Positions 8,769 to 15,824 of a DNA stretch of 64,000 nucleotides are shown piece by piece. The notes under the pieces were generated by a model. It did no database searches and had not been told where the DNA came from. It saw nothing but the letters and a program-made list of their open reading frames with translations. The translations under genes were made by a program, and so were the position numbers. Each line of letters starts with the position of its first letter. Position 1 is the first letter of the stretch. The DNA comes from Sedimentibacter sp. MB35-C1 (GTDB taxonomy: Bacteria; Bacillota; Clostridia; Tissierellales; Sedimentibacteraceae): NCBI RefSeq assembly GCF_030913635.1, contig NZ_CP133188.1, positions 744,001-808,000 of the forward strand. The letters run 5' to 3'.

Positions 8769-9516
8769 CACTACCTTTCTGTACAGTATGAGTATGTTGC
8801 ATGGGATGCTTATGCTTGTGAGAAAGTTCTTCTGCAACCTGTTCTTTGCCAAGCTCTACAAGAGACCCTTCCTCCAGGCATAGAATACGTGATACATAAT
8901 TTGATGCCCGGCCTATATCGTGAGTGATCATTACAATTGTAAGCCCGGTTTTTCTGTTCAGAGAGTACAGCAATTCATATAAAGATTTTACTGTGCTGGT
9001 GTCTACTCCTGTTGTAGGCTCATCTAACAGCATTATCTCAGGATCGTTTACTAAAACCCGTGCTAGCATTATTCTCTGTCGCTGTCCGCCGGAAAGCTCA
9101 CTGATCATGCGCTTGGAGTATGCTTCCATCCCTACAAGCTCAAGAGCTGGCATAACTTTATCTCTGTGCTTTTTTTTAGGAAATCGCATAAGCCCGATTT
9201 GTGAAAAAAGATTTGCCGTTACTATTTCCTCAGCAGTAGCAGGGAAACTGTCGGCAGAATGTATGCCGGATTGAGGTACGTAACCAACTTTTGGCCAGTC
9301 CTTAAAGTGAGATACATCCTGATTAAAAAGCTTGATGCGTCCACCAGTGGGGGCAAGTTCACCTAACATTATGCGCATAAGCGTACTTTTTCCGGTTCCG
9401 TTTGAACCTATAACAGCTACAAAGTCTCCCCTATAAACAGAGAAACCGATTTTTGTAAAAATCGGCTCATATCCGTAGCTAAAGCTTAAATTTTCGGCTT
9501 CTATTACTTTAGACAT
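8740..9516 (-). CDS. znuC: Zinc/manganese-type ABC transporter ATP-binding protein
   Basis: A 258-residue ABC ATPase. Walker A is GSNGTGKST (about residue 37), the signature is LSGGQRQR, Walker B is IMLLDEPTTGVD, and the switch histidine is in MITHDIGR. The C-terminal tail contains HKHKHPMQHTHT, a histidine-rich stretch common in zinc transporter ATPases that may bind metal. It lies 10 bases after znuA and overlaps znuB, forming one operon. Confidence 0.93.
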   Translation of the reverse strand: MSKVIEAENLSFSYGYEPIFTKIGFSVYRGDFVAVIGSNGTGKSTLMRIMLGELAPTGGRIKLFNQDVSHFKDWPKVGYVPQSGIHSADSFPATAEEIVTANLFSQIGLMRFPKKKHRDKVMPALELVGMEAYSKRMISELSGGQRQRIMLARVLVNDPEIMLLDEPTTGVDTSTVKSLYELLYSLNRKTGLTIVMITHDIGRASNYVSRILCLEEGSLVELGKEQVAEELSHKHKHPMQHTHTVQKGSDGNGSNFRI

Positions 9517-9526
9517 TCTGTCCTCC

Positions 9527-10489
9527 TTATTCTAAAGCTGATTTTAATGATTCCAGGTTTTGTCTCATAACAGCAAAATAGTCATATCCCGCTTCCCTCT
9601 GTTCGTCGCTGAGAGCTTCCAAGGGGCTCAGGACATCTGTTTCGGCACCGATAGAATCTGCTATGACTTCAGCTACCTTAGGGTTTACCAGCTCTTCAAA
9701 AAAAATCACATTTACTTGGTGTTCCTTGGCAAATTCTATGATTTCTGCTACTCTTGCAGGATCAGGTTCAGAATCGGGAGCCATGCCCTCTACTGGAACT
9801 TGGTTTAATCCGTAAGCATGACACAAATAGCCAAACGCTTGATGAGTTACGATGATATCCTTATTTTCAAGAGGAGAAAGTGTATCACTGAATTCTTTAT
9901 CCAGCTCCTCTATTTCAGCTGCATACTTAGTATAGTTTGCTTCATAATAATCACTGTTATCCGGATCAGCCAGTATAAATGCATCTTTAATTTTCTCCAT
10001 TTCAGCCTTTGCATTCATGGGATCAAGCCAGACATGAGGGTCAAATTCTCCGTGGTCGTGTTCCTCATCTTCATGATTCTCATCCTCATTTTCTGAATGT
10101 TCATCATGACTGTGGTCTTCCAGCAACGTCAAGCCTTCAGAGGCTTCAACTACAAGAAGCTTGTCGTTTTGTATAGATTCAAGAATATCTCCAACCCAAT
10201 GCTCCATACCTGCTCCGTTATATATGAAGACCGAGGCTTTTTCAAGACCGACTATATCCGATGGGGTAGGCTCCCAGTTATGTGGTTCTGTTCCGTCCGG
10301 AACCATATTTACTGCTTTGATTTTATCTCCACCGATTTTTGAAGCAAAATCGTACATGGGGTAAAAACTGGCATATACCAAAAGTTTACCGTCATCGTCT
10401 GAATCGGTTAATTCTTGAGTTCCGCTACAACCGGTAAAAAGAGAAAGAATAAGAATCCCTATTAACAATAGGCTGCAAAATTTTTTCAT
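9527..10489 (-). CDS. znuA: Zinc-binding lipoprotein of the ABC transporter
   Basis: Cluster A-I metal-binding lipoprotein of 320 residues. The signal peptide ends in lipobox LFTGC (Cys20), so it is lipid-anchored outside the membrane. Metal-ligand regions visible are the His in GTEPHNWEPT, HVWLDP and THQAFGYL, plus an acidic histidine-rich loop (about 127-147, repeated HxH and EDE) diagnostic of zinc rather than manganese binders. It is the first gene of the operon. A near-consensus promoter and a dyad lie upstream. Confidence 0.95.
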   Translation of the reverse strand: MKKFCSLLLIGILILSLFTGCSGTQELTDSDDDGKLLVYASFYPMYDFASKIGGDKIKAVNMVPDGTEPHNWEPTPSDIVGLEKASVFIYNGAGMEHWVGDILESIQNDKLLVVEASEGLTLLEDHSHDEHSENEDENHEDEEHDHGEFDPHVWLDPMNAKAEMEKIKDAFILADPDNSDYYEANYTKYAAEIEELDKEFSDTLSPLENKDIIVTHQAFGYLCHAYGLNQVPVEGMAPDSEPDPARVAEIIEFAKEHQVNVIFFEELVNPKVAEVIADSIGAETDVLSPLEALSDEQREAGYDYFAVMRQNLESLKSALE

Positions 10490-10537
10490 TATTTAGTAAC
10501 CTCCAAATATATGTAGTTTAATTATCAATCAAATAAT

Positions 10538-10552
10538 TGCAACTAATTCGCA
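10538..10552. promoter_or_regulatory. Imperfect dyad TGCAACTAATTCGCA, candidate metal-repressor operator
   Basis: The 15-bp imperfect inverted repeat lies just downstream of the predicted start point of the znu promoter, where a Zur-type repressor would block transcription. It has only a partial resemblance to known Zur boxes. The binding protein is inferred from operon function and is not encoded in the window. Confidence 0.35.
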
Positions 10553-10561
10553 TTTGCATTT

Positions 10562-10590
10562 ATTATAATTTGAAATGATGGCTATGTCAA
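10562..10590 (-). promoter_or_regulatory. Sigma-A promoter of the znu operon
   Basis: On the minus strand, TTGACA (10590-10585), a 17-base spacer and TATAAT (10567-10562): both hexamers match consensus fully. The predicted start is near 10555, about 65 bases before znuA. Confidence 0.8.
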
Positions 10591-10621
10591 TATTAATAAT
10601 GAAAAGATTGCAGCAGAGTAA

Positions 10622-11296
10622 TTAATTTTCATACTCAAATTTATAGCCTATCTTTCTTACGGTTACTATATTTTTATCATATTTTCCTATTTTTGAACGT
10701 AGACACTTAATATGAGTATCAACTGTTCTGTCATCTCCGAAGTAATCCCATCCCCATACTGTTGAGAGTATCTGGCTTCTTGTTAAAACAAGATTTTTAT
10801 TATTAATCAGGTAGTACAACAAATCAAACTCCTTTGGAGTGAGAATAGCTTTTTCGCCATCTATTAAAGCAATGCGCTCTCTGTACTTAATGCATATTCC
10901 ACCCACTTCTATATCCTGCATACTGTTCTGTGAAGTTCGTTTTAAAAGATTTTTTACTCTTGCAACCAAAATTCTTGGGCTGAAAGGTTTTGAAATATAT
11001 TCGTCGGCGCCGGAATTAAAACCTGTTATTTCATCGATTTCCGCATCTCTGGCAGTAAGCATAAGTATAGGAACATCCGAGGTCTTGCGTATATATGAAG
11101 CAACCTGGTAGCCGTCCATTTTGGGCATCATTACGTCAAGTATTATAAGAGAAAAATCATATTCCTTATCAAATTTTTGCACTGCTTCTTCTCCGTCGCC
11201 GGCTTCAACTACACGGAAGCCTTCTTTAACAAGGTAGCTGGCAACAAGCTTTCTTATATTATTTTCATCTTCGACTAATAATATTTTAGTTTCCAT
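10622..11296 (-). CDS. OmpR/PhoB-family response regulator
   Basis: A 224-residue response regulator. The receiver domain (1-118) has the acidic pocket ED, phosphoacceptor Asp54 (LIILDVMMP), conserved Thr in MLTARD and Lys in SKPF. The C-terminal winged helix (about 125-222) has the typical LTPKEFDLLYYL and RTVDTHIKCLRSKIG segments. It starts one base after the kinase stop, with GGAGG embedded in the end of the kinase gene, so the two are cotranscribed. Shared repeats before this operon and before htrA suggest a CssR-like role. PhoP or VanR-like roles remain possible. Confidence 0.93.
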   Translation of the reverse strand: METKILLVEDENNIRKLVASYLVKEGFRVVEAGDGEEAVQKFDKEYDFSLIILDVMMPKMDGYQVASYIRKTSDVPILMLTARDAEIDEITGFNSGADEYISKPFSPRILVARVKNLLKRTSQNSMQDIEVGGICIKYRERIALIDGEKAILTPKEFDLLYYLINNKNLVLTRSQILSTVWGWDYFGDDRTVDTHIKCLRSKIGKYDKNIVTVRKIGYKFEYEN

Positions 11297-11297
11297 A

Positions 11298-12782
11298 TTA
11301 ATCCTCCGCTTTTAAATTTATTTCTGAATTCTCAAGCTCAAACCAGAATTCAACTCCGTTTTCAAAATTTCTAACACCATACCGTTCACCGTGCATATCC
11401 ATGGTTACTTTGACAATTGCCAGTCCCAGTCCGTAGCTCCCAAGACTGTTTCTTGACTTATCAGCTCTGTAAAAGCTTACAAAAATATTTTCTACATCTT
11501 CATCAGATATGTGATTACCGGTATTAAAAATACTAATTCTGCATTTATCATCTGAGATAGAGGTGGATACTTTCACGGAGCCTCCGGGATTGCAGTATTT
11601 AATTGCATTTTCGTACAGATTTTGAAATACCTGTTCAATTCTGAAATAATCTGCAAATACTATGCAGTTTTCAGAAATTTCCTTGTCAATTGAAATATTT
11701 TTTTCATTTGAAATTATTAAATTTTTATAAATTGTTGAATCAATAATATCATTTATGCTGAAATTGGACTTTTCCAATTTTATTATTCCAACCTCAAGCT
11801 GCGACAGTTTAAGAAGTTCCTGAACAAACTCGGACATTTTATGTGCTTCGTTAATTATTATATCAAGGTATTCCTTTTTTGTCGGCTCATCTATGTCCTT
11901 CATGTCGGTTAAAGCTTCCGAGTAACTTATTATTAACGTCAGAGGAGTTTTAAAATCATGTGATACGTTAGCTATGAACTGTTTTCGCATGTTATCGGTT
12001 TTTTCCTGTCTCAAAAGGTCATCCTTTAATTTTTCAACATAGTCCTGTAATTTGTCAGCCATGTTGTTTATGCTCACAGATAACAGCCCCACCTCGTCCA
12101 TCGACAATACGGAGCATCTTTCTGAAAAATTCAGTTTTGAAATTTTATCTGCGATTACCTGCAGCTGTCGAATAGGACGTGTTGTTTTATCGGCAACAAA
12201 GTACATTATTATTGCGGCAATCAGCAGTGAAAAAAATGAAATTAACAAAGAATACTTTATGGCCGAATATGAAATGTCATTTATGAATTTTTTTGGGGTC
12301 TGCATTATGATATATGTGTTTTCTTTTATATTTGATAAAACCGTTATATTGTTATCCGGGCGTTCTGTTTCTATATTTTTAATGTAATATTTTGAGTTAG
12401 ATAGCTCATTAAAAGCATTTTCGCTATAAAGCCTTTCTATCAGCCTTAAAATTTCATTGTCAAATGGACTCGTGGAAAAATATCTCTGCCTTGAATAGTA
12501 TTCAATTTCTCCTGTTCCCGTTTTGGTATTCAAAGAAAAAATGCAAATGGTCATGTTTTGCACTTCATAATTAATTATTTCTTCAACAGTTTCGTTTAAA
12601 TTTCCTGCTAAATATTTTGATTTTATGCTTTCAACGCCGCTTTTAAGACTGCTTATCTTGTCATTGGTATAAAGCTTGTCGAACATTGTGGTTCCAAGTA
12701 TGGCAGATATAAGGACATTTAAAATTAACACACAAAGTATTGCTAAAAAAAGTTTGTTTTTTAAACTAAATTTCAATATCAT
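11298..12782 (-). CDS. Sensor histidine kinase
   Basis: Membrane kinase of 494 residues. Membrane segments at about 10-30 and 178-197 bracket a roughly 145-residue extracytoplasmic sensor domain. HAMP follows (about 198-250), then the dimerisation helix with phosphorylated His275 in NVSHDFKTPL, and an HATPase_c domain with the N box (QNLYENAIKYC) and G box (GSYGLGLAIVK). It is the first gene of the operon with the regulator at 10622. The extracytoplasmic sensor is of the right size for an envelope-stress kinase such as CssS, but its sequence is not specific. Confidence 0.93.
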   Translation of the reverse strand: MILKFSLKNKLFLAILCVLILNVLISAILGTTMFDKLYTNDKISSLKSGVESIKSKYLAGNLNETVEEIINYEVQNMTICIFSLNTKTGTGEIEYYSRQRYFSTSPFDNEILRLIERLYSENAFNELSNSKYYIKNIETERPDNNITVLSNIKENTYIIMQTPKKFINDISYSAIKYSLLISFFSLLIAAIIMYFVADKTTRPIRQLQVIADKISKLNFSERCSVLSMDEVGLLSVSINNMADKLQDYVEKLKDDLLRQEKTDNMRKQFIANVSHDFKTPLTLIISYSEALTDMKDIDEPTKKEYLDIIINEAHKMSEFVQELLKLSQLEVGIIKLEKSNFSINDIIDSTIYKNLIISNEKNISIDKEISENCIVFADYFRIEQVFQNLYENAIKYCNPGGSVKVSTSISDDKCRISIFNTGNHISDEDVENIFVSFYRADKSRNSLGSYGLGLAIVKVTMDMHGERYGVRNFENGVEFWFELENSEINLKAED

Positions 12783-12832
12783 ACAACCCCTCGAGATTTA
12801 TTGTACATTTTTTTTAAATATAATATACCACA

Positions 12833-12852
12833 AATGTGATAAAATAGTGAAA
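12833..12852 (-). promoter_or_regulatory. TCAC-type tandem repeats upstream of the kinase/regulator operon
   Basis: Read on the minus strand, TTTCACTAT is followed 11 bp later by TATCACATT (12841-12833), the exact nonamer repeated before htrA. It sits about where a -35 would be if TATATT at 12827-12822 is the -10. This suggests direct activation and autoregulation by the OmpR-type regulator. Confidence 0.5.
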
Positions 12853-12855
12853 AAA

Positions 12856-12914
12856 AAAGAGTATTAATGTAAAATGGTTACCTTTGCCAAGGACATTTTA
12901 TTTTAATACTCTTT
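12856..12914 (-). terminator. Long three-part stem-loop terminator after the CoA-transferase operon
   Basis: Nested pairing: AAAGAGTATTAA (12856-12867) with TTAATACTCTTT (12903-12914), TAAAATG (12870-12876) with CATTTTA (12894-12900), and CCTT with AAGG around a TGCC loop. Read on the minus strand it is followed by a run of T residues, so it terminates the thl-atoD-atoA transcript. Confidence 0.9.
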
Positions 12915-12925
12915 ATTACTATATA

Positions 12926-13582
12926 TTAATCATCTAATCCAAATCTTTTTAAATCAGGTGAAACTATCAAATCAGCTTCTGTAGCTGCAATTACATCCTC
13001 AACTGTGGCTTCAGGACCCAGCTCTTCAAGAACAAGCCCTTTGTCCGTCACTCTGATCAATGCCATTTCAGTAACAATTATATTTACCTGATCCTTAGCA
13101 GTTAAAGGAAGTGTGCATTGCTTTAAAATTTTAGGCTTTCCCTTTTGAGTGTGAACCATTGATATAATAACGGTTTTCGCTCCTACAACAAGATCCATTG
13201 CTCCACCCATTCCAGGGACCATTTTACCGGGTATTTTCCAATTTGCCAGATTGCCTTTTTCGTCGACTTGCATTGCGCCTAATATTGTTGCGTCAACATG
13301 TCCTCCTCTGATTATACCAAAAGAGGTTGCGCTGTCAAAGAACATGCCGCCGGGGACTATTGATGAAGGCATACCGCCTGCATTAACAAGTTCCCAGTCT
13401 TCTTTACCTGATTCCGGCGCTGATCCCAGTCCCAGAAATCCGTTTTCGGACTGAAATGTGATATCGATTCCTTCAGGAATATAATTTGCCACCATTGTAG
13501 GAAGACCGATACCGAGATTTACAACATCTCCGTCGTGCAATAACTGTGCAACTCTTTTTGCTATAACTGTTTTTGCATCCAT
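12926..13582 (-). CDS. atoA: CoA-transferase subunit B (acetate/butyrate-acetoacetate type)
   Basis: Beta subunit (218 residues) of a family I CoA-transferase. The catalytic glutamate that forms the gamma-glutamyl-CoA thioester is Glu46 in QSENGFLGLG. GGMPSSIVPGGMFFDSA and the GAMDLV segment are also typical. Its start overlaps the last base of the subunit A gene. With the thiolase it can convert acetoacetate to acetoacetyl-CoA and then to two acetyl-CoA. In a lysine fermenter the likely reaction is butyrate-acetoacetate CoA transfer; the acyl donor cannot be read from sequence. Confidence 0.92.
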   Translation of the reverse strand: MDAKTVIAKRVAQLLHDGDVVNLGIGLPTMVANYIPEGIDITFQSENGFLGLGSAPESGKEDWELVNAGGMPSSIVPGGMFFDSATSFGIIRGGHVDATILGAMQVDEKGNLANWKIPGKMVPGMGGAMDLVVGAKTVIISMVHTQKGKPKILKQCTLPLTAKDQVNIIVTEMALIRVTDKGLVLEELGPEATVEDVIAATEADLIVSPDLKRFGLDD

Positions 13583-14238
13583 TATTTATCACCTCCGACA
13601 ATGTAGTCAACGAATATACCGGAACACATAACATGATCAGGGTCTATTTCGCCTACTTCAACTATTTTATCAGCTTGAACTATTACTGTGTCTGCAGCGG
13701 TAGCCATCAAAGGGTTAAAGTTTTTCATTGTTTTATTAAAAACCATATTTCCTTTTTTATCGGCTATGGACGCTCTCAGCAATGCAACGTCAGCTTTTAA
13801 CGGAGTTTCAAGTATATATTCTTTTTCGTCGATAACTTTCTTTTCTTTATCTGTTTCAGCTTCGGTTCCGATACCTGTAGGTGTGTAAAATCCGCCTAAA
13901 CCGTTTCCGCCGCATCTTACTTTTTCTGCAAGGGTTCCTTGAGGTGTAAGGATAACTTCGGTTTCTCCGGAGTTCATTTGATTTGCTGTTTCAGGATTAG
14001 TTCCCACATGGGAAGCAATAATTTTTTTGAATTGTTTATTAACAACCATTTTGCCAACGCCTCTGTCGGGGAAACCTGTGTCATTGCAAATCAGAATAAG
14101 GTCTTTTACATTTTTTTCTACAAGGGCATCGATTAAAATTTCGGGAGTGCCGTTGGCCAGAAATCCGCCGACCATTACAGTCATGCCATCCTGGACTTTT
14201 TCTGCGGCTTCTTTCACAGAAATAATTTTATTAATCAT
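13582..14238 (-). CDS. atoD: CoA-transferase subunit A (acetate/butyrate-acetoacetate type)
   Basis: Alpha subunit, 218 residues, with the family signature GGFLANGTPEILIDAL near residue 24 and the GTLAEKVRCGGNGLGGFYTPTG block around 105. No catalytic glutamate is expected in this subunit. It lies 140 bases after the thiolase gene, across an unusually structured spacer, and is translationally adjacent to subunit B. A GAGGAAGG ribosome binding site precedes the ATG. Confidence 0.92.
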   Translation of the reverse strand: MINKIISVKEAAEKVQDGMTVMVGGFLANGTPEILIDALVEKNVKDLILICNDTGFPDRGVGKMVVNKQFKKIIASHVGTNPETANQMNSGETEVILTPQGTLAEKVRCGGNGLGGFYTPTGIGTEAETDKEKKVIDEKEYILETPLKADVALLRASIADKKGNMVFNKTMKNFNPLMATAADTVIVQADKIVEVGEIDPDHVMCSGIFVDYIVGGDK

Positions 14239-14270
14239 ACATACCTTCCTCTTGAATTTTTTTATTAATA

Positions 14271-14372
14271 GGAGGAATTAAGCGGCTGAACCGGTATATT
14301 ACCTCCCGTCAGGCAAGGAAACCTTTCCAATTCTGACGAACGGCATCCTATTCAGCTGCCGTTTCCTCCGCT
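14271..14372 (-). ncRNA. Candidate structured intercistronic RNA between thl and atoD
   Basis: Within about 100 bases, several complementary segments nest: AGCGG/CCGCT close the element (14281-14285 with 14368-14372), CGTCAG/CTGACG (14307-14312 with 14333-14338) encloses a GGAA/TTCC hairpin, and ACGGC/GCCGT (14340-14344 with 14358-14362) forms another stem. The loop of that last stem contains TTCAG (14351-14355), which complements CTGAA at 14286-14290, a possible pseudoknot. GGAGGAA (14271-14277) can also pair with TTCCTCC (14363-14369), an alternative to the closing stem. No run of T follows, so it is not a plain terminator. I do not recognise a riboswitch class. A palindromic repeat or a processing/stability element is also possible. 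Confidence 0.45.
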
Positions 14373-14377
14373 AAAAA

Positions 14378-15556
14378 CTATCTTTCAACAAGTAATGCGG
14401 TTCCCATTCCTCCGCCTATGCAAAGAGTGGCAAGTCCTTTCTTGGCATCTCGTTTCTGCATTTCATATATAAGCGAAACAAGAATTCTTGCTCCGGAAGC
14501 TCCTATAGGATGTCCCAGTGCTATTGCACCTCCGTTAACATTTGTAGTTTCCGGATTCAGTCCTAAATCACGAGTTACTGCAATAGCCTGTGATGCAAAT
14601 GCTTCATTTGCTTCTACAAGATCCAGGTCTCCAACAGTCCAGCCTACATTAGCCAAAGCTTTTTTAGTAGCAGGAATAGGTCCTAATCCCATTACTTTAG
14701 GATCAACTCCGGCTGAAGCGTAGCCTGAAATTTCACATAAATATTTAATTCCAAGCTCATCTGCTTTTTCCTTGCTCATTAAAATGAAAGCTGCTGCCCC
14801 GTCATTTATACCGGATGCGTTACCTGCGGTAACGGTTCCATCCTTTTTAAATGCAGGCCTTAATTTTGCAGTTTTCTCCAATGTTGAACCGTGTCTTGGA
14901 AATTCATCTGTGTCTATTACTATTGGGTCTCCCTTTCTCTGAGGTATTTCCACAGGTACTATTTCATCCTTAAATCTTCCGGATTTTTGCGCTTCTTCTG
15001 CTCTGTTTTGGCTTTGAACCGCAAATTTATCCTGCTCTTCTCTTGTTATGCCGTATTTCTCTGCAACATTCTCTGCTGTTATTCCCATGTGATACTGATT
15101 ATAAACGTCAGTTAATCCGTCATACACCATGTAGTCAACAATTTTGCCATCACCCATTCTGTGACCCCATCTTGCTTTGGGAAGCAGGTAAGGAGCGTTT
15201 GTCATGCTTTCTGTTCCGCCGCATAATATAATGTCGCACTGTCCGCTTTCAACAAATTGTGCAGCCATGCTCACTGCTCTCAGTCCTGAACCGCATACCA
15301 TATTAATTGTTAATGCCGGAGTTTCAACCGGGACTCCTGATCCCAGAGATACTTGTCTGGAAACATTTTGACCCAGGCCAGCACCTAGAACATTTCCAAA
15401 ATATACTTCTTCAACAGCTGTTGGTTCGATTCCTGCCCTTTTAATTGCCTCTTTTGCTGCAATAACTCCCAAATCTACCGCTGACAATGGAGTCAGCGAT
15501 CCTCCAAATGATCCTATCGGTGTTCTTGCTGCAGATACTATTACTGCCTTTTTCAT
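14378..15556 (-). CDS. thl: Acetyl-CoA acetyltransferase (thiolase)
   Basis: Biosynthetic/degradative thiolase of 392 residues from ATG 15556. AGGAGG six bases upstream favours this start over in-frame ATGs at 15562 and 15604. Nucleophile Cys88 lies in [11 protein letters not shown], the catalytic His in [14 protein letters not shown], and the second Cys in CIGGGMGTA. It is the first gene of the thl-atoD-atoA operon, reading from a sigma-54 promoter. It would cleave acetoacetyl-CoA made by the CoA-transferase into two acetyl-CoA, or run in reverse for butyrate formation. Confidence 0.96.
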   Translation of the reverse strand: MKKAVIVSAARTPIGSFGGSLTPLSAVDLGVIAAKEAIKRAGIEPTAVEEVYFGNVLGAGLGQNVSRQVSLGSGVPVETPALTINMVCGSGLRAVSMAAQFVESGQCDIILCGGTESMTNAPYLLPKARWGHRMGDGKIVDYMVYDGLTDVYNQYHMGITAENVAEKYGITREEQDKFAVQSQNRAEEAQKSGRFKDEIVPVEIPQRKGDPIVIDTDEFPRHGSTLEKTAKLRPAFKKDGTVTAGNASGINDGAAAFILMSKEKADELGIKYLCEISGYASAGVDPKVMGLGPIPATKKALANVGWTVGDLDLVEANEAFASQAIAVTRDLGLNPETTNVNGGAIALGHPIGASGARILVSLIYEMQKRDAKKGLATLCIGGGMGTALLVER

Positions 15557-15592
15557 AATCATCCTCCTAAATTTTTTTGCACTAAGATAAGT

Positions 15593-15608
15593 AGCAAATG
15601 TCATGCCA
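15593..15608 (-). promoter_or_regulatory. Sigma-54 promoter of thl-atoD-atoA
   Basis: Minus-strand TGGCATGACATTTGCT matches the -24/-12 consensus TGGCAC-N5-TTGCA, with GG and GC exactly spaced. It ends 37 bases before the thl start codon. The divergent gene is a sigma-54 activator. Confidence 0.85.
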
Positions 15609-15670
15609 TAAATAAAAGCATGTAAAATACTGTATTTAACATCTTAGAAACGTTAATCCATTAATTATCA

Positions 15671-15720
15671 ATATGCAAAATTGCATATTTCACAAAAGCA
15701 TTTATTGCAAAATTGCATAT
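15671..15720. promoter_or_regulatory. Two dyad sites, probable enhancer for the sigma-54 activator
   Basis: ATATGCAAAATTGCATAT at 15671-15688 is a perfect inverted repeat, and TATTGCAAAATTGCATAT at 15703-15720 repeats it almost exactly. Their centres are 32 bp apart, about three helical turns. They lie 63 to 127 bp upstream of the sigma-54 promoter for thl, the usual distance for an upstream activating sequence. Confidence 0.75.
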
Positions 15721-15733
15721 GGACTTGTATAAT
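15705..15733 (+). promoter_or_regulatory. Sigma-A promoter of the activator gene, overlapping the second dyad
   Basis: TTGCAA (15705-15710), 17 bases, TATAAT (15728-15733). The -35 lies inside the second enhancer dyad, so a bound activator would hinder its own transcription. This gives an untranslated leader of about 85 bases. Confidence 0.6.
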
Positions 15734-15824
15734 ATAAGAGGATAGGTATGTATCTGTTTATTGTATCATACTGTCTAGAAAATTTAACTAAAAATTTTAA
15801 TAATACGTATTTAAGGATAATAAT

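Noticed and set aside
8314-8883. A 189-codon plus-strand open frame inside znuB/znuC
   Set aside because: Shadow of the permease gene on the other strand, no binding site and no domain signal.
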